This document shows positions 23,075 through 32,393 of a stretch of DNA of 64,000 nt, in pieces (the stretch's first letter is position 1; each line of letters begins with the position of its first letter). A program made the position numbers and the translations under genes. The stretch lies in the NCBI GenBank assembly GCA_031404815.1, contig JANNIH010000018.1, positions 26,907-90,906 of the forward strand. The letters run 5' to 3'. Below the pieces are notes generated by a model, which made no database searches, was not told the origin of the DNA, and saw only the letters and a program-made list of their open reading frames with translations. This DNA comes from DASYKS01 sp031404815. GTDB taxonomy: Bacteria > Acidobacteriota > Thermoanaerobaculia > Multivoradales > UBA5704.

Positions 23075-25019
23075 CGTCGCTTTCGAGCGCCAAGGCTCGC
23101 CGGTAGGCGTCGCGGGCGAGCGCGATCTCGCCGGTGGCCTTGAACAGATCGCCCAAGTGCTCATGCACCGAGGCGTCCCTCGGCATCAATTTCGCCGCGC
23201 GTTCGAGCAGAACGCGGGCCTGGTCGTACTCTTTCAGGCGGAATTGGACCCAACCGAGCGAATCGACGTACGCCCCGTTCTCCGGATCGAGCGCCACCGC
23301 ACGGCGGATCAGCTTCTGCGCCTCGTCGAGGTTCTCGTTCCGGTCGGCCCACAGGTAGCCTAGGTAGTTGAGCGCGGAATGAAAGTCGGGCGCCAACTCC
23401 AGCGCTTTGCGAAACGCCGCCACCGCCTTCTCGTGGGCGTCGGTGCGTTCCAAGGCGGCCCCCAGGAGGAACCAGCCCGCGGCGAGATCCGGCTTTGCCG
23501 CGGTCAGGCGGTCGAGGATCGGCAGTCCCTCGGCGTAGCGCTCGAGGCGCTGATAGACCTGAGCCGCAGCGAAGGCGGAGCCGGAACCCTCGGCCTCCAG
23601 CCGTTCGATCAGGGCACGCCCTTCCTCCTCGCGCCCCAGGCGGAACAACAGCTCGGCGCGCTTCGCAGCGAGCGGCGGAGAGGGCTTGGCTTCCGGACCG
23701 ACCTGTCCGGTGAGCAACTCGAGGCCGGCGGCGGGACTTTTTTCGGCCGCCGCGTCGACGGCGTAGAGGATCGCGCGCTCCCGCACCTCCTGGTCCGTGG
23801 CGGTGAGCAGCGGCCGGACCACCTCGGTCACCCGAGGCCAGACCTCGGCTTCGGCGAGCAAGGCGGCGAGTTCCAAACGCGCTTCGGCCGCCCCGTCCGC
23901 TTTGCCGCCCTTGGCCAGCGCTTCGCCGGCCGCCAAGAGCACCCGCTCGGCTTCTCGACTCTTCCCCTCGCGATCGAAGCAGCGTGCGAGCGCGAGTGCC
24001 ACCGGTAGATCGGCGGGCGTCTCAGAAGCGAGCTTTGCGAGCACTTCGATCGCCTCCGGCGTCCGCCCGAGGGCGGCCAGGCTCATCCCGCGCAGGCGCA
24101 GGAGATACCCGTTATCGTCGGCCGCTTCGCCCTCTTCGCCCGCCGGGGCGCCCTTCGAGCCGGCAGGCCTCGGCGCCGCGAGCAGCTGGTCGGCCAAGGC
24201 GAGGGCACCGGCAAGCTCGCCGGAGAAATAAAGCGTGGAGGCGAGCTGGCGCCGAAGTTGAGGGTCGGAGCGCACCCCTTCCGGCGCCGCTTCGAGCGTC
24301 TGGCGCGCCGCGGCGAAATCCCCTCGTCGCTCTTGGAGCTCGGCGAGTGTGGAGCGCGCTTCGAGCGAACTCGGGTCGGCCGCGAGCAGTTCGGTGAGCG
24401 CCCGCTCGGCTTCCGCGGTCTGCTCCGAACGGAGCAGCGACTCGACCAGCAGCCCCGACACCATCCGGTTGTTGGGGACGAACTTGGCCAGCTCGGTGAA
24501 TACTTCCGCCGCCTTCTTCGCGTCGCCGCGATCGAGGTAGATGCGCCCGAGCGGCAAGAGCGAAGGGAGGTCGGTGGGGTCTTTCTCGCGCACCGCTTCG
24601 AGCACCTCGACGGCGGAATCGAGCACCTCGGGCGATCGGCCCGCCAACGTCAGGTAGACCTGGCCGGCGGTGCGCAGAAGATCCAAGTCTTCCGGAGCGA
24701 GGAGGCGCGCCTGGTCGATCTCTCGCTTAGCCCGCTCGACGCCGCCGGCTCCGGAGGCGAGCGGCGACTGCGCGAGGCGCGCCAAGAGCAGAGCGTGCTC
24801 GGCCCGGATGTACGGATCGTCGGGAGCGAGCGCCGCGGCCTCGTCGTAAGCGGAGAGAGCCTCGGCCCAAGAGCCCTCGGCGGCCAGCGACTTGGCGACC
24901 GCGAAACGAAAGGACGCGGCCGCTAGGTCTTTGGCCGGAGCGGCGCCGGCGGTTCCGGCGCTCAGCCACACAACGTTGAGGAGGAGGAAAGAGGGACCGA
25001 AAAGCCTGGCGAGCCGCAT
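23028..25019 (-). CDS. Secreted multi-TPR protein
   Basis: 663 residues from the ATG at 25017-25019; a signal peptide spans about 1-28 (RLFGPSFLLLNVVWLSAGTAGAAPA). More than ten TPR units follow, e.g. AEALSAYDEAAALAPDDPYI and KAAEVFTELAKFVPNNRMVS, and the last ones (DEAQKLIRRAVALDPENGAY, RDAYRRALALESDDVD) are closest to consensus. Such proteins commonly sit beside lolB and act as periplasmic scaffolds. The next gene, lolB-like, overlaps its 3' end. Confidence 0.85.
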   Translation of the reverse strand: MRLARLFGPSFLLLNVVWLSAGTAGAAPAKDLAAASFRFAVAKSLAAEGSWAEALSAYDEAAALAPDDPYIRAEHALLLARLAQSPLASGAGGVERAKREIDQARLLAPEDLDLLRTAGQVYLTLAGRSPEVLDSAVEVLEAVREKDPTDLPSLLPLGRIYLDRGDAKKAAEVFTELAKFVPNNRMVSGLLVESLLRSEQTAEAERALTELLAADPSSLEARSTLAELQERRGDFAAARQTLEAAPEGVRSDPQLRRQLASTLYFSGELAGALALADQLLAAPRPAGSKGAPAGEEGEAADDNGYLLRLRGMSLAALGRTPEAIEVLAKLASETPADLPVALALARCFDREGKSREAERVLLAAGEALAKGGKADGAAEARLELAALLAEAEVWPRVTEVVRPLLTATDQEVRERAILYAVDAAAEKSPAAGLELLTGQVGPEAKPSPPLAAKRAELLFRLGREEEGRALIERLEAEGSGSAFAAAQVYQRLERYAEGLPILDRLTAAKPDLAAGWFLLGAALERTDAHEKAVAAFRKALELAPDFHSALNYLGYLWADRNENLDEAQKLIRRAVALDPENGAYVDSLGWVQFRLKEYDQARVLLERAAKLMPRDASVHEHLGDLFKATGEIALARDAYRRALALESDDVDQVKRKLAELPRR

Positions 25020-25135
25020 ACTCGGCAGAGTAGCAGTGCCCCCGCCGCTTGCCAAGCCGAAGAGGTCCCCCTATGATCTCGCCTTGGGCGCTTAACTAAA
25101 GCCCACTCTAGGACTTAAGGGACCTTGGCCGGATC

Positions 25136-26596
25136 GTGCCCGAGATTCGTGGCGGTTTGGCCGCTCGATCGAGTTCGATCCAATCGTCTCCGTTCCACAG
25201 CCTCCCGACCCCTCGAACCCGAAGGATTGACGCGAAGCGACAAACCGCATTGGCCAAGCTCGGACAGCTCCTGATCTCGCGCGGCTGGATCAACCTGCCG
25301 CAGTTGACGCGTGCGCTCAAGAATCAGAGCGTGGTCGGCGGTCGTCTGGGCACCTGCCTGCTCGAGATGGATGCACTGACCGAGGAGCAACTCGCCAAGG
25401 GGCTCGCCGAACAGTTGGGCCTGCCGGGCGCCACGATAGACCAGCTCCGCTCGGTGCCGGAAGAGGTGCGCGGCGTATTGCCGGGCAAGGTCGCGCGCCG
25501 CTGCCACGCGGTGCCGTTCCAGCTGATCGGCAACCGGCTCGATGTCGTGATGCTCGATCCGCGCAACCTGACCTGCCACGACGAGGTCGCGTTCGCGTCG
25601 GGCCGACGGGTGCGGGTCCACGTCGCACCCGAAATCAGGATCTTCGAGGCGCTCGAACGCTACTACGACGAAGAGTGCCCTTCGCGTTTCACCCTCCTGC
25701 TCGATCGACTGAACCGCGCCCGCTACCTCTGGAAAGAGGAAAAGGAAGGATCGGCCGAGGAAGAAACGCCGGCGCCGGCACACATTCCCAACCGCCACCG
25801 CGCCCCGCTCGGCCTCGATCTTTTCCCCGACCTGCCGATCCTCGGCGCAGAGCGCAGCCCGGGCCCGATGCTCGACCTGCCGGTGACCCCGGCCAAGAGC
25901 GCACCGCGAAACCAAACCGGGATCTCCCCCCTGGTCCGTCCGGTCGGAACCCCCGCTCCGCAGCCTTCGCCGCCCAAGCCGGTCGGCGCGCGAATCATCC
26001 CTCTCACGGCCGAAGAGCGCGCCGAGCTGGCGCGCGAAGCGGCGCCGCCCGTGGACCTCGAGGCGACCGCCGCTCTGGCCCCGCCGGCTTTGGCGCCCAA
26101 CCTGCCGACCACGCTCGACGAGCTGGCCGACGCGCTCGAAGCGACCACCGATCGCGACGCCCTGGCGCGCTTGATGCTCGGCTTCCTCGCACGCCGGTTC
26201 GATCGCGCGGCGCTGTTTCAAGTCGCGCGCGGCCAGGTCTCGGGCTGGCTCGCGATCGGCCGCGACGTGGACCTGGCAACCTTCTCGAAATATCGGGTGG
26301 GGCTCGATCAGCCCTCGGTGTTTCTCAACCTCGACCGGGGCAACAGCCTCCACTTGGGGTCGCTGCCGCCGATGCCGGCGCATCGCGAACTCGCCAAGAG
26401 CTGGGGCGGCGAGCTGCCCAGGCGGGTCGCCATGCTGCCCATTCGCCTCGGCGATCGCCTCGTCGCGGTGCTTTACGCCGACGGTGGCGATGCCGCTTGG
26501 ACCGGATTCGGGATCGATGTGCTCCATCGCCTGAGCGCCGATTTCGCGGCCGCCCTCGAACGTTGCATCCGACAACGCCGTGCGCAGTCCGCCTGA
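25136..26596 (+). CDS. MshEN-domain protein (GspE/PilB N-terminal domain, no ATPase)
   Basis: 486 residues from a GTG at 25136; a TTG at 25250 would start exactly at the domain. Residues ~40-185 match the GSPII_E N-terminal (MshEN) domain: KLGQLLISRGWINLPQLTRA, GGRLGTCLLEMDALTEEQL, VPFQLIGNRLDVVMLDPRNL. This domain can bind c-di-GMP. A Pro-rich linker follows, then a GAF-like C-terminal region (RRVAMLPIRLGDRLVAVLYA). No Walker motifs, so it is not a secretion ATPase itself. Probably a regulator linked to type IV pili or c-di-GMP signalling. Confidence 0.75.
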   Translation: MPEIRGGLAARSSSIQSSPFHSLPTPRTRRIDAKRQTALAKLGQLLISRGWINLPQLTRALKNQSVVGGRLGTCLLEMDALTEEQLAKGLAEQLGLPGATIDQLRSVPEEVRGVLPGKVARRCHAVPFQLIGNRLDVVMLDPRNLTCHDEVAFASGRRVRVHVAPEIRIFEALERYYDEECPSRFTLLLDRLNRARYLWKEEKEGSAEEETPAPAHIPNRHRAPLGLDLFPDLPILGAERSPGPMLDLPVTPAKSAPRNQTGISPLVRPVGTPAPQPSPPKPVGARIIPLTAEERAELAREAAPPVDLEATAALAPPALAPNLPTTLDELADALEATTDRDALARLMLGFLARRFDRAALFQVARGQVSGWLAIGRDVDLATFSKYRVGLDQPSVFLNLDRGNSLHLGSLPPMPAHRELAKSWGGELPRRVAMLPIRLGDRLVAVLYADGGDAAWTGFGIDVLHRLSADFAAALERCIRQRRAQSA

Positions 26597-26648
26597 GGTA
26601 GAGTCACGCGCCGTGAAGACTCCAAGTGCATCCTTTTCCGTGACTTCG

Positions 26649-26677
26649 TTGACACCCCTAGGGGCCATTGTTATCCT
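26649..26677 (+). promoter_or_regulatory. Sigma70 promoter of the HU gene
   Basis: TTGACA (26649-26654), 17-bp spacer, TATCCT (26672-26677). Start of transcription is expected near 26684, about 15 nt before the HU ATG, so the leader is short. Confidence 0.75.
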
Positions 26678-26698
26678 CGTGCAAGCTTCGGAGCAGCG

Positions 26699-26965
26699 AT
26701 GATCAAGTCGGACATCGTCGAAAAGATCGCCGAATCCTCGGACGTTCCTCGCGTCAAGGCCGCCCAGGCCGTAGACACGATTATCGAGGCGATGAAGAAC
26801 GCCCTGTTCGAGGGCAAGAGGATCGAACTGCGCGGATTCGGTGTGTTCCAGGTCCGCGACCGCAAGAAGGGGGTCGGGCGCAACCCGAAGACCGGCGTCG
26901 AGGTCGCGATCAGCCCCGGCAAGACCGTGCGCTTCAAGCCGGGCAAGGATCTCAAGAACCTTTGA
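26699..26965 (+). CDS. HU/IHF-family DNA-bending protein
   Basis: 88 residues. It starts MIKSDIVEKIAESSDVPRVK and carries the family signature FGVFQVRDRKKGVGRNPKTG in the DNA-binding arm, ending VRFKPGKDLKNL. It acts as a histone-like nucleoid protein. A near-consensus promoter lies directly upstream. Its TGA overlaps a TTG that appears to start the site-2 protease gene. Confidence 0.95.
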   Translation: MIKSDIVEKIAESSDVPRVKAAQAVDTIIEAMKNALFEGKRIELRGFGVFQVRDRKKGVGRNPKTGVEVAISPGKTVRFKPGKDLKNL

Positions 26966-27972
26966 GCGGCGGCCTCGGCCCTCCGCCTGAACCCGCGGAG
27001 TTTTGGCGTCCCGCCATCGAGTTGCTGCCGCCTCCGGGCGTCTCGCTGCCCGCCGCACCACCGCGCTACGCCCTCGCGCTCTCGCTGTTCGCCCTCTCGC
27101 TCTTCTGCGCCACCACGCTCGGCGCGGTGTACGTGCTTCAGACGCGTACGGACGTGGTGGGCGATCTCGAGTTGGTGCTCACCCTTCGGGCGATTCGGAC
27201 CGTCTGGGGGAACCCGTGGCTGCTCGCCCAAGGGTTCTGGTTCTCTACGACCGCGCTCGGCATCCTACTCATCCACGAGCTCGGTCACTACGTGGCCTGT
27301 CGCCACTATCGGCTGCCCGTCACCCTCCCCTATTTCCTGCCGAGCCCGATCGCTTTGGGCTCCTTCGGTGCGTTCATCCGCATCCGGGCGCCGCTCTCGG
27401 ACAAGCGGCAGCTGTTCGATGTCGGCATCGCCGGCCCGATCGCCGGATTCGTGGCCCTCCTCCCGGTGCTGATCTGGGGCGCCGCCCATTCGCGCATCGT
27501 GACCCTCGACTCGATCGCGGGCCCCCAAGCCGTCCTTCTCTATCTACCCGGGCATCCGCTCGCGCTCGAACTCACGTTGCGCGCCTTTCACGGCATCACC
27601 CCGGCAGGTTCGGTGATCGAGCTGCACCCGGCCGCCCTCGGCGCCTGGTTCGGCCTGCTCGCCACCGCGCTCAACCTGCTCCCGTTCGGCCAGCTCGACG
27701 GCGGCCACGTGCTCTATGCGACGTTCGGACGGTTGCAGCGGCGGCTCGCCTGGCCGCTCTGGATCACCCTCGCGGCGCTGTCGTACTACTCGCCGAGCTG
27801 GATCTTGTGGACGCTGATCACGCTCGCGATCGGACTCCGCCATCCCCCGGTGCTGGATGAGGCCCGGGCGCTCGACGGCAGAAGGAAGGTCTTGGCCGCC
27901 GTGGCGCTGATGATCCTCGTCCTCTCGTTCAACCCGGTGCCGATGAGGATTCTGGAGATCGCCGCGCGCTAA
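26962..27972 (+). CDS. Site-2 protease family membrane metalloprotease
   Basis: 336 residues if started at the TTG at 26962, which overlaps the HU stop (TTGA). The zinc motif LLIHELGHYVACRHY (HExxH near residue 105) and NLLPFGQLDGGHV, the second metal site, define the S2P/M50 family. PYFLPSPIALGSFGAFIRI is the typical post-motif segment. Six or more hydrophobic helices. These proteases cut membrane-bound regulators or signal peptides. Coupling to HU is unusual. The frame extends upstream through HU in another frame, which I discount. Confidence 0.85.
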   Translation: MSGGLGPPPEPAEFWRPAIELLPPPGVSLPAAPPRYALALSLFALSLFCATTLGAVYVLQTRTDVVGDLELVLTLRAIRTVWGNPWLLAQGFWFSTTALGILLIHELGHYVACRHYRLPVTLPYFLPSPIALGSFGAFIRIRAPLSDKRQLFDVGIAGPIAGFVALLPVLIWGAAHSRIVTLDSIAGPQAVLLYLPGHPLALELTLRAFHGITPAGSVIELHPAALGAWFGLLATALNLLPFGQLDGGHVLYATFGRLQRRLAWPLWITLAALSYYSPSWILWTLITLAIGLRHPPVLDEARALDGRRKVLAAVALMILVLSFNPVPMRILEIAAR

Positions 27973-27976
27973 AGGC

Positions 27977-28017
27977 GCTGCCGGGATTTCGCCGGCAGCC
28001 CCGCTCGCGCGCGAGCG
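27977..28017. terminator. Paired hairpins between convergent genes
   Basis: GCTGCCGG-GATTTCG-CCGGCAGC (27977-27999) is followed by a perfect 16-bp palindrome CGCTCGCGCGCGAGCG (28002-28017). They fill the 57-bp gap between the site-2 protease and multicopper oxidase genes, which converge. No T-tract, so likely a bidirectional hairpin terminator. Confidence 0.5.
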
Positions 28018-28029
28018 CCGTCAATCGGC

Positions 28030-30129
28030 TCAGTGATGACGCGGAATCGCCTGCTGACAATCGGTCGGATACCTGTTCGGCGGTACCACGCGAACCAGCT
28101 GCATCATGCCGCGATCTTCGTGCGCCAGGATATGGCAATGCAGAACGTAAGTCCCGGTGAAGTCGACGAACCGATGCCGGATCGTGACCTTTCCCGGCGC
28201 AAACTGACCGTTCGCGAGAACGACTCCGGCCGGAATGCCGACGACATCGTTCCAGACGAAGTTGTCCGTTGGCGCATACGTCGAGTATGTGAAGGCGTTG
28301 GGATCGGTCGGGGACGGCGACGGCGCTTCGATCTTCGTGATCTGGAACGGATTGATGTGAATGTGGAACGGGTGGGTGACCGTGGTCTCGTTCACCAGAA
28401 CCCATTCCTGCAGGCTATCGAGCGGCATGCACTGACTGACCAGCGGACCGAACTGCTCGAACTGTCTATTGTCGATCGTGTACCTCGGCGGAAGGTTCGT
28501 CCCGACGTTCGAACGGAGCCGGCCTCCACCGACCTGGGGCCTTCCCGGCTCTGCGTCCCATCCGAATGTCACCTGATGCGGATAGTCCGTCGGCGGCGGG
28601 AGATCCGCGAGGTATTCCGGCATCTGCGGCCAATCCGCTTCTGAGGGCAGGTTCATGTTGACCGGCTCGCCGGCCACGTTGACGAGAAATGCATTCGCTC
28701 CATTCGTCGTGAATTGAACCGGCGCGCAGGTCGCCTTGGAAGGTGCCTTGACCAGAAAATCGGCCCGGTTTCCGCCCGCCAGGATAAGGCCGTTGGGTGC
28801 GCCATTCTGGTTTGGAATCTGACCGGTCAGAAACGGCTGATTCTTGAAGTTGGTGGGACTGAATTGAACACCGTCCTTGGCCGTTTGCACGACCTGGAAC
28901 CCCTCGGTCTGGCAGGCCGGCGCGGGGCTTCCGACGCAGAACAAATCCGGAAAGAGAACTCCAGGTCCTGCCAGATTTGCCTGCCCTTTGAACACCGAAC
29001 CCGGAGTGGCGTTCACGATACGCCACAGCTGAACCTCGCCGGGCCGCATGGTGATCGTCGGGTTGGACAAGCCGTTCAGCAGTAGGAGCCCTGGTCCCAA
29101 CGATCCAAAATTGACGCCGCCGCGTAGCAGATTCAGATCCGGATTGATCATCTGGAAGACCATGACTTTTTCGGAGTTCGCCAGGTTCCATTCCTTATAG
29201 AAAGTCTGGAAAAACTGGTCGTAGGCTCCTTCGATGATGAAGGCTCCGGCGAGGCCGTGGAGTGAGTGGAGCGCGGTTGAGCCGTGTTTGTGGGTGTGAT
29301 ACCACATCGTGCCCGGCGCCTGACCCGCTTTGTATTTCCCCGTCGGTGTGGTGTACTCGGGCAGGGGGAACGTATTCACATAGCCACCGGCGATGTACTG
29401 TGGCCACTGTCCGAGGTCGATCTGCTGCTTGTCCGACGCCCACAGGTCGTTGCCCTTCGCCTTGACGAGCTTTTCCTGCTTCGTCTGGTAGTCAGCCGGC
29501 ATATCGGCCCACTTCGCCGGAATCGCAGGCTTCTCGATCACCTGATTGAAATCTTCGATCCACTCCGTTTGAGGCGTCGTCGAGTCGGGCATGACCTGCA
29601 CGAGCACGTTGTCGCCGAGCCCGTCCGGGTTCGTGTGCGTGCCGTGGAAATGAAGATTCGCCGTGCTCGAACCGTGGAAGCAGTTGGGGAACACATCCTT
29701 CGCCGGATACACCGCGGAATTGGAGGATTGATCGCAGCCATATTGCGGGTTCGCCTCGCCGTTTTCAGTGACGAACGAGTACGAGAAGTTCTTGTCATTG
29801 ATCGTGTTCATGAACAGAATCGAGACCTTGCTGCCGACCTTCGCACGTATCGTTGGCCCCGGAGTGAACGTGCCCGGATCCGATGGATATTTGACGCTTG
29901 GATTCGCAAGTGTCCAGCCTTGGAAATAGCGCAGATGTGCCTTGCCGACCGGAGCGGGAACGTTGCGATCCGCGTCGCTCAACAAGATGACGCTTCCTTT
30001 CGGATCGTCGACGCGGATGTCGCCGGGGTTGCTGTAGGGAGGAGAAACCTGAGCAGATGCGATCGGTGCCACAATAAGGAATCCGATCATCGAGGCCGCC
30101 AGTGAGAATCTCATTGCCGATTCGCTCAT
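28030..30129 (-). CDS. Secreted multicopper oxidase
   Basis: 699 residues with a signal peptide (about 1-26, SLAASMIGFLIVAPIASA). Copper ligands are visible: NLHFHGTHTNPDG, MWYHTHKHGST, THPFHIHINPFQI and the T1/T3 signature YVLHCHILAHEDRGMMQLV. It oxidises metals or phenols at the expense of O2. GGAGACGAAC precedes the ATG. It lies 13 bp downstream of the double-cupredoxin gene, its likely electron partner. Confidence 0.9.
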   Translation of the reverse strand: MSESAMRFSLAASMIGFLIVAPIASAQVSPPYSNPGDIRVDDPKGSVILLSDADRNVPAPVGKAHLRYFQGWTLANPSVKYPSDPGTFTPGPTIRAKVGSKVSILFMNTINDKNFSYSFVTENGEANPQYGCDQSSNSAVYPAKDVFPNCFHGSSTANLHFHGTHTNPDGLGDNVLVQVMPDSTTPQTEWIEDFNQVIEKPAIPAKWADMPADYQTKQEKLVKAKGNDLWASDKQQIDLGQWPQYIAGGYVNTFPLPEYTTPTGKYKAGQAPGTMWYHTHKHGSTALHSLHGLAGAFIIEGAYDQFFQTFYKEWNLANSEKVMVFQMINPDLNLLRGGVNFGSLGPGLLLLNGLSNPTITMRPGEVQLWRIVNATPGSVFKGQANLAGPGVLFPDLFCVGSPAPACQTEGFQVVQTAKDGVQFSPTNFKNQPFLTGQIPNQNGAPNGLILAGGNRADFLVKAPSKATCAPVQFTTNGANAFLVNVAGEPVNMNLPSEADWPQMPEYLADLPPPTDYPHQVTFGWDAEPGRPQVGGGRLRSNVGTNLPPRYTIDNRQFEQFGPLVSQCMPLDSLQEWVLVNETTVTHPFHIHINPFQITKIEAPSPSPTDPNAFTYSTYAPTDNFVWNDVVGIPAGVVLANGQFAPGKVTIRHRFVDFTGTYVLHCHILAHEDRGMMQLVRVVPPNRYPTDCQQAIPRHH

Positions 30130-30142
30130 GTTCGTCTCCTGA

Positions 30143-31018
30143 TCAGGTCAACGTAATTTGAAGTGTGATGCCGATCTGGTTCCCGAGGGCGTCAGTGACA
30201 TTCAACTGATAGTTGACCTTGCGCAAAAAAGTAGGCACGGCGTTCAGCACCACGCTGACGCCGGCGGAGCTTCCTGCGGGCGTGGTCTCCACCGCCGTGA
30301 TGTAGGGCAAACTGCCATCCTGCACGATAGCGTAGGGCGACTTGCCACCGGTGGCCGCCGCGACTGCAGCGAAAGGAGTCGCTGACGAGAGCGTCAACTG
30401 CGTCGCAGGCACGATGAAATCGCCGTAGACGTTGATCGTCCCGCTCTCCGATTCGTGTCCTGGCATCGCGCAGCCGTACACGATCGCCATCGGAAGCAGG
30501 TACGTCGGAGCGGGCTGGAGGGAGTTGGAGACGTCTTCCGGCTCCACGCGTAGTCCGGTGCAATTCGGTACCGGAAAGTGAGTCTGGGAGTCGTTGTTTT
30601 TCCAGACAAGCGTGTCGGACTGCGCGACATCAACCGTCTCGAATTCGCCGCCGGGACCGATATTGATCACCTTTCCCTTCCCGCTGGCGGCTGGAGGCAC
30701 GAGCGTTATGACCGTCCCCGCCACCGATCCGAGGTCGGCGTTGACGGTGAGTTGTCCGGCTTCGCCGTCGTGGATCGCACACGTGTAGTCGATCGTGAGC
30801 GGCCCGGTCAGAGGTGAAGGGACGCCGGCCTGGAAATTCGCCGCGGGCGAGTACGGATACTTCGAGGTGTCCTGCTTCGGCTCCACCTTCAGATGCGAGC
30901 ATCCGATCACGGGGTAGTGCGGCTGGGTGTCGGTGTTGTACCAGAACACCAGATCTCTCTGGTTCGCGCCCGGGTTTTCGAACACTCCTCCTGGCTTTAT
31001 GACGATTTGAACGGACAT
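30143..31018 (-). CDS. Double cupredoxin-like protein
   Basis: 291 residues from the ATG at 31016-31018 (MSVQIVIKPGGVFENPG); in-frame ATGs at 31027 and 31126 are alternatives. Two cupredoxin-like domains are seen: TQPHYPVIG with YTCAIHDGEAG, then SQTHFPVPN with VYGCAMPGHESES; each has the His...Cys...His set of a type 1 copper site. A C-terminal Ig-like segment (NYQLNVTDALGNQIGITLQI) follows. No obvious signal peptide from the chosen start, although its operon partner is secreted. Confidence 0.7.
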   Translation of the reverse strand: MSVQIVIKPGGVFENPGANQRDLVFWYNTDTQPHYPVIGCSHLKVEPKQDTSKYPYSPAANFQAGVPSPLTGPLTIDYTCAIHDGEAGQLTVNADLGSVAGTVITLVPPAASGKGKVINIGPGGEFETVDVAQSDTLVWKNNDSQTHFPVPNCTGLRVEPEDVSNSLQPAPTYLLPMAIVYGCAMPGHESESGTINVYGDFIVPATQLTLSSATPFAAVAAATGGKSPYAIVQDGSLPYITAVETTPAGSSAGVSVVLNAVPTFLRKVNYQLNVTDALGNQIGITLQITLT

Positions 31019-31241
31019 GCGTTCCATCCCTTCCGTCGGCGAGAAACCCGGGCCGGCAGCGCTGTGTCCTTCAAGAAAGTTTCCGTCGATGAATTGATGC
31101 GACTGTACAGCATGAAAGTCCCGCATGTCAACCGAATTCCCACACGCACGAGATCGAGAAACGGCTTCGACCGAGGCGCCGACCTCCAAATCGTCGCGCC
31201 GCACAGGGCCGGCCGATGTGTCTGCCCGTGATCGCAGGCCC

Positions 31242-31679
31242 TCACACCTCGAGCAGGAACGTCACCGGCCCGTCGTTGATCAGCTCGACCTCCATGGTGG
31301 CGCGAAACCGGCCGGTTTCGACCCGGTGGCCGCGCGCGCGGAGGCCAAGGACCAATCGTTCGACCAGGGGTCGCGCCTCGTCGGGAGGGGCCGCGCCGTC
31401 GAACGAGGGGCGCCGCCCGCGGTCGAGCGAACCGGCGAGCGTGAACTGCGAAACGACCAAAAACGCCCCCCCGACGGCCGCGAGATCGAGGTTCATCTTC
31501 CCGGCTTCGTCCTCGAACAGGCGCACGCCGGAGAGCTTCTCGACCGCCGCCGCCACTTGAGGGTCGCCGTCGCCGCGCTCGACGCCGACCAGGACCAGAA
31601 TCCCCCGATCGATCGCTCCGACCGTCTCGCCATCGACCCGCACGGAGGCGGATTTCACCCTCTGTAAGATTAGGCGCAT
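31242..31679 (-). CDS. dtd: D-aminoacyl-tRNA deacylase
   Basis: 145 residues, normal length. It starts MRLILQRVKSASVRVDGETV. The active-site SQFTLAGSLDRGRRPSFDGA and the C-terminal cross-subunit ELINDGPVTFLLEV (NxGPVT) are both present. It hydrolyses D-amino acids from mischarged tRNA. It is divergent from ssb across 150 bp. Confidence 0.97.
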   Translation of the reverse strand: MRLILQRVKSASVRVDGETVGAIDRGILVLVGVERGDGDPQVAAAVEKLSGVRLFEDEAGKMNLDLAAVGGAFLVVSQFTLAGSLDRGRRPSFDGAAPPDEARPLVERLVLGLRARGHRVETGRFRATMEVELINDGPVTFLLEV

Positions 31680-31829
31680 CGTTTCGCGTCTTTTATGCGA
31701 GTGAAAGCCGGTGGCAGCGTGCCACCCGGCTCACTCAACCGGTATCCCTTGGTCCACAAGACCTGAGCCGACGACGGCTCCGGAGCCCTGTGATACCGTA
31801 CCTCACTCGCTTCAAAGGAGGACCTCCAA

Positions 31830-32288
31830 ATGGTCAACAAAGTGATTCTGGTCGGAAATCTGGGCCGCGATCCCGAGCTGCGCTCCACCCCTTCGGGACA
31901 GCCGGTCGCCAGCTTCAGCCTCGCCACCACCCGCCGCTGGCGCGACAAGAGCGGACAACGCCAAGAACAGACGGAGTGGCACAACATCGTGGTCTGGGGC
32001 AAGCAGGCGGAGATCGCCGGCCAATACCTGACCAAGGGCAAGCAGATCTACCTCGAAGGTCGGCTGCAGACCCGCTCGTGGGACGACAAGCAGAGCGGCG
32101 AGAAGAAGTACCGCACCGAGATCGTCTGCGACAACTTCCAGATGCTCGGAACCAAGGGTGGCGGTGGCGGCGACATGGACCACGGCAGTCACCCGGCGTC
32201 ATCGGGCTCCGGATCGGGCGGCGGACCCTCCTACGACGAGGGCTCGAGCTACGGTGGTGGTGGCGAGGACGACGACATCCCGTTCTAG
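31830..32288 (+). CDS. ssb: Single-stranded DNA-binding protein
   Basis: 152 residues with AAAGGAGG just upstream of the ATG. The OB fold (about 1-108) has MVNKVILVGNLGRDPELRST, FSLATTRRW and EWHNIVVWGKQAE. A Gly/Ser-rich linker follows and the protein ends EDDDIPF, the conserved acidic tip that binds partner proteins. A terminator-like hairpin lies 17 bp after the stop. Confidence 0.97.
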   Translation: MVNKVILVGNLGRDPELRSTPSGQPVASFSLATTRRWRDKSGQRQEQTEWHNIVVWGKQAEIAGQYLTKGKQIYLEGRLQTRSWDDKQSGEKKYRTEIVCDNFQMLGTKGGGGGDMDHGSHPASSGSGSGGGPSYDEGSSYGGGGEDDDIPF

Positions 32289-32305
32289 GGCGATACGGAC
32301 GCGCG

Positions 32306-32350
32306 GCCGGCGGGGAGGTCTCCCGCCGGCTGAGCGGTTGTTGTTCTTCT
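32306..32350 (+). terminator. Intrinsic terminator-like hairpin after ssb
   Basis: GCCGGCGGG-GAGGTCT-CCCGCCGGC (32306-32330), a 9-bp GC stem, followed by a T-rich stretch TTGTTGTTCTTCT. It fits an intrinsic terminator for ssb, though the T run is interrupted. Confidence 0.65.
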
Positions 32351-32393
32351 ATCCTTGCGGCTTCGCGCCAGGCAGCTCGAGCGCGCCAAGCCC

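Noticed and set aside
25115..27061. 648-codon minus-strand frame across the MshEN and HU genes
   Set aside because: Antisense to two recognisable proteins and rich in Arg/His; no motif.
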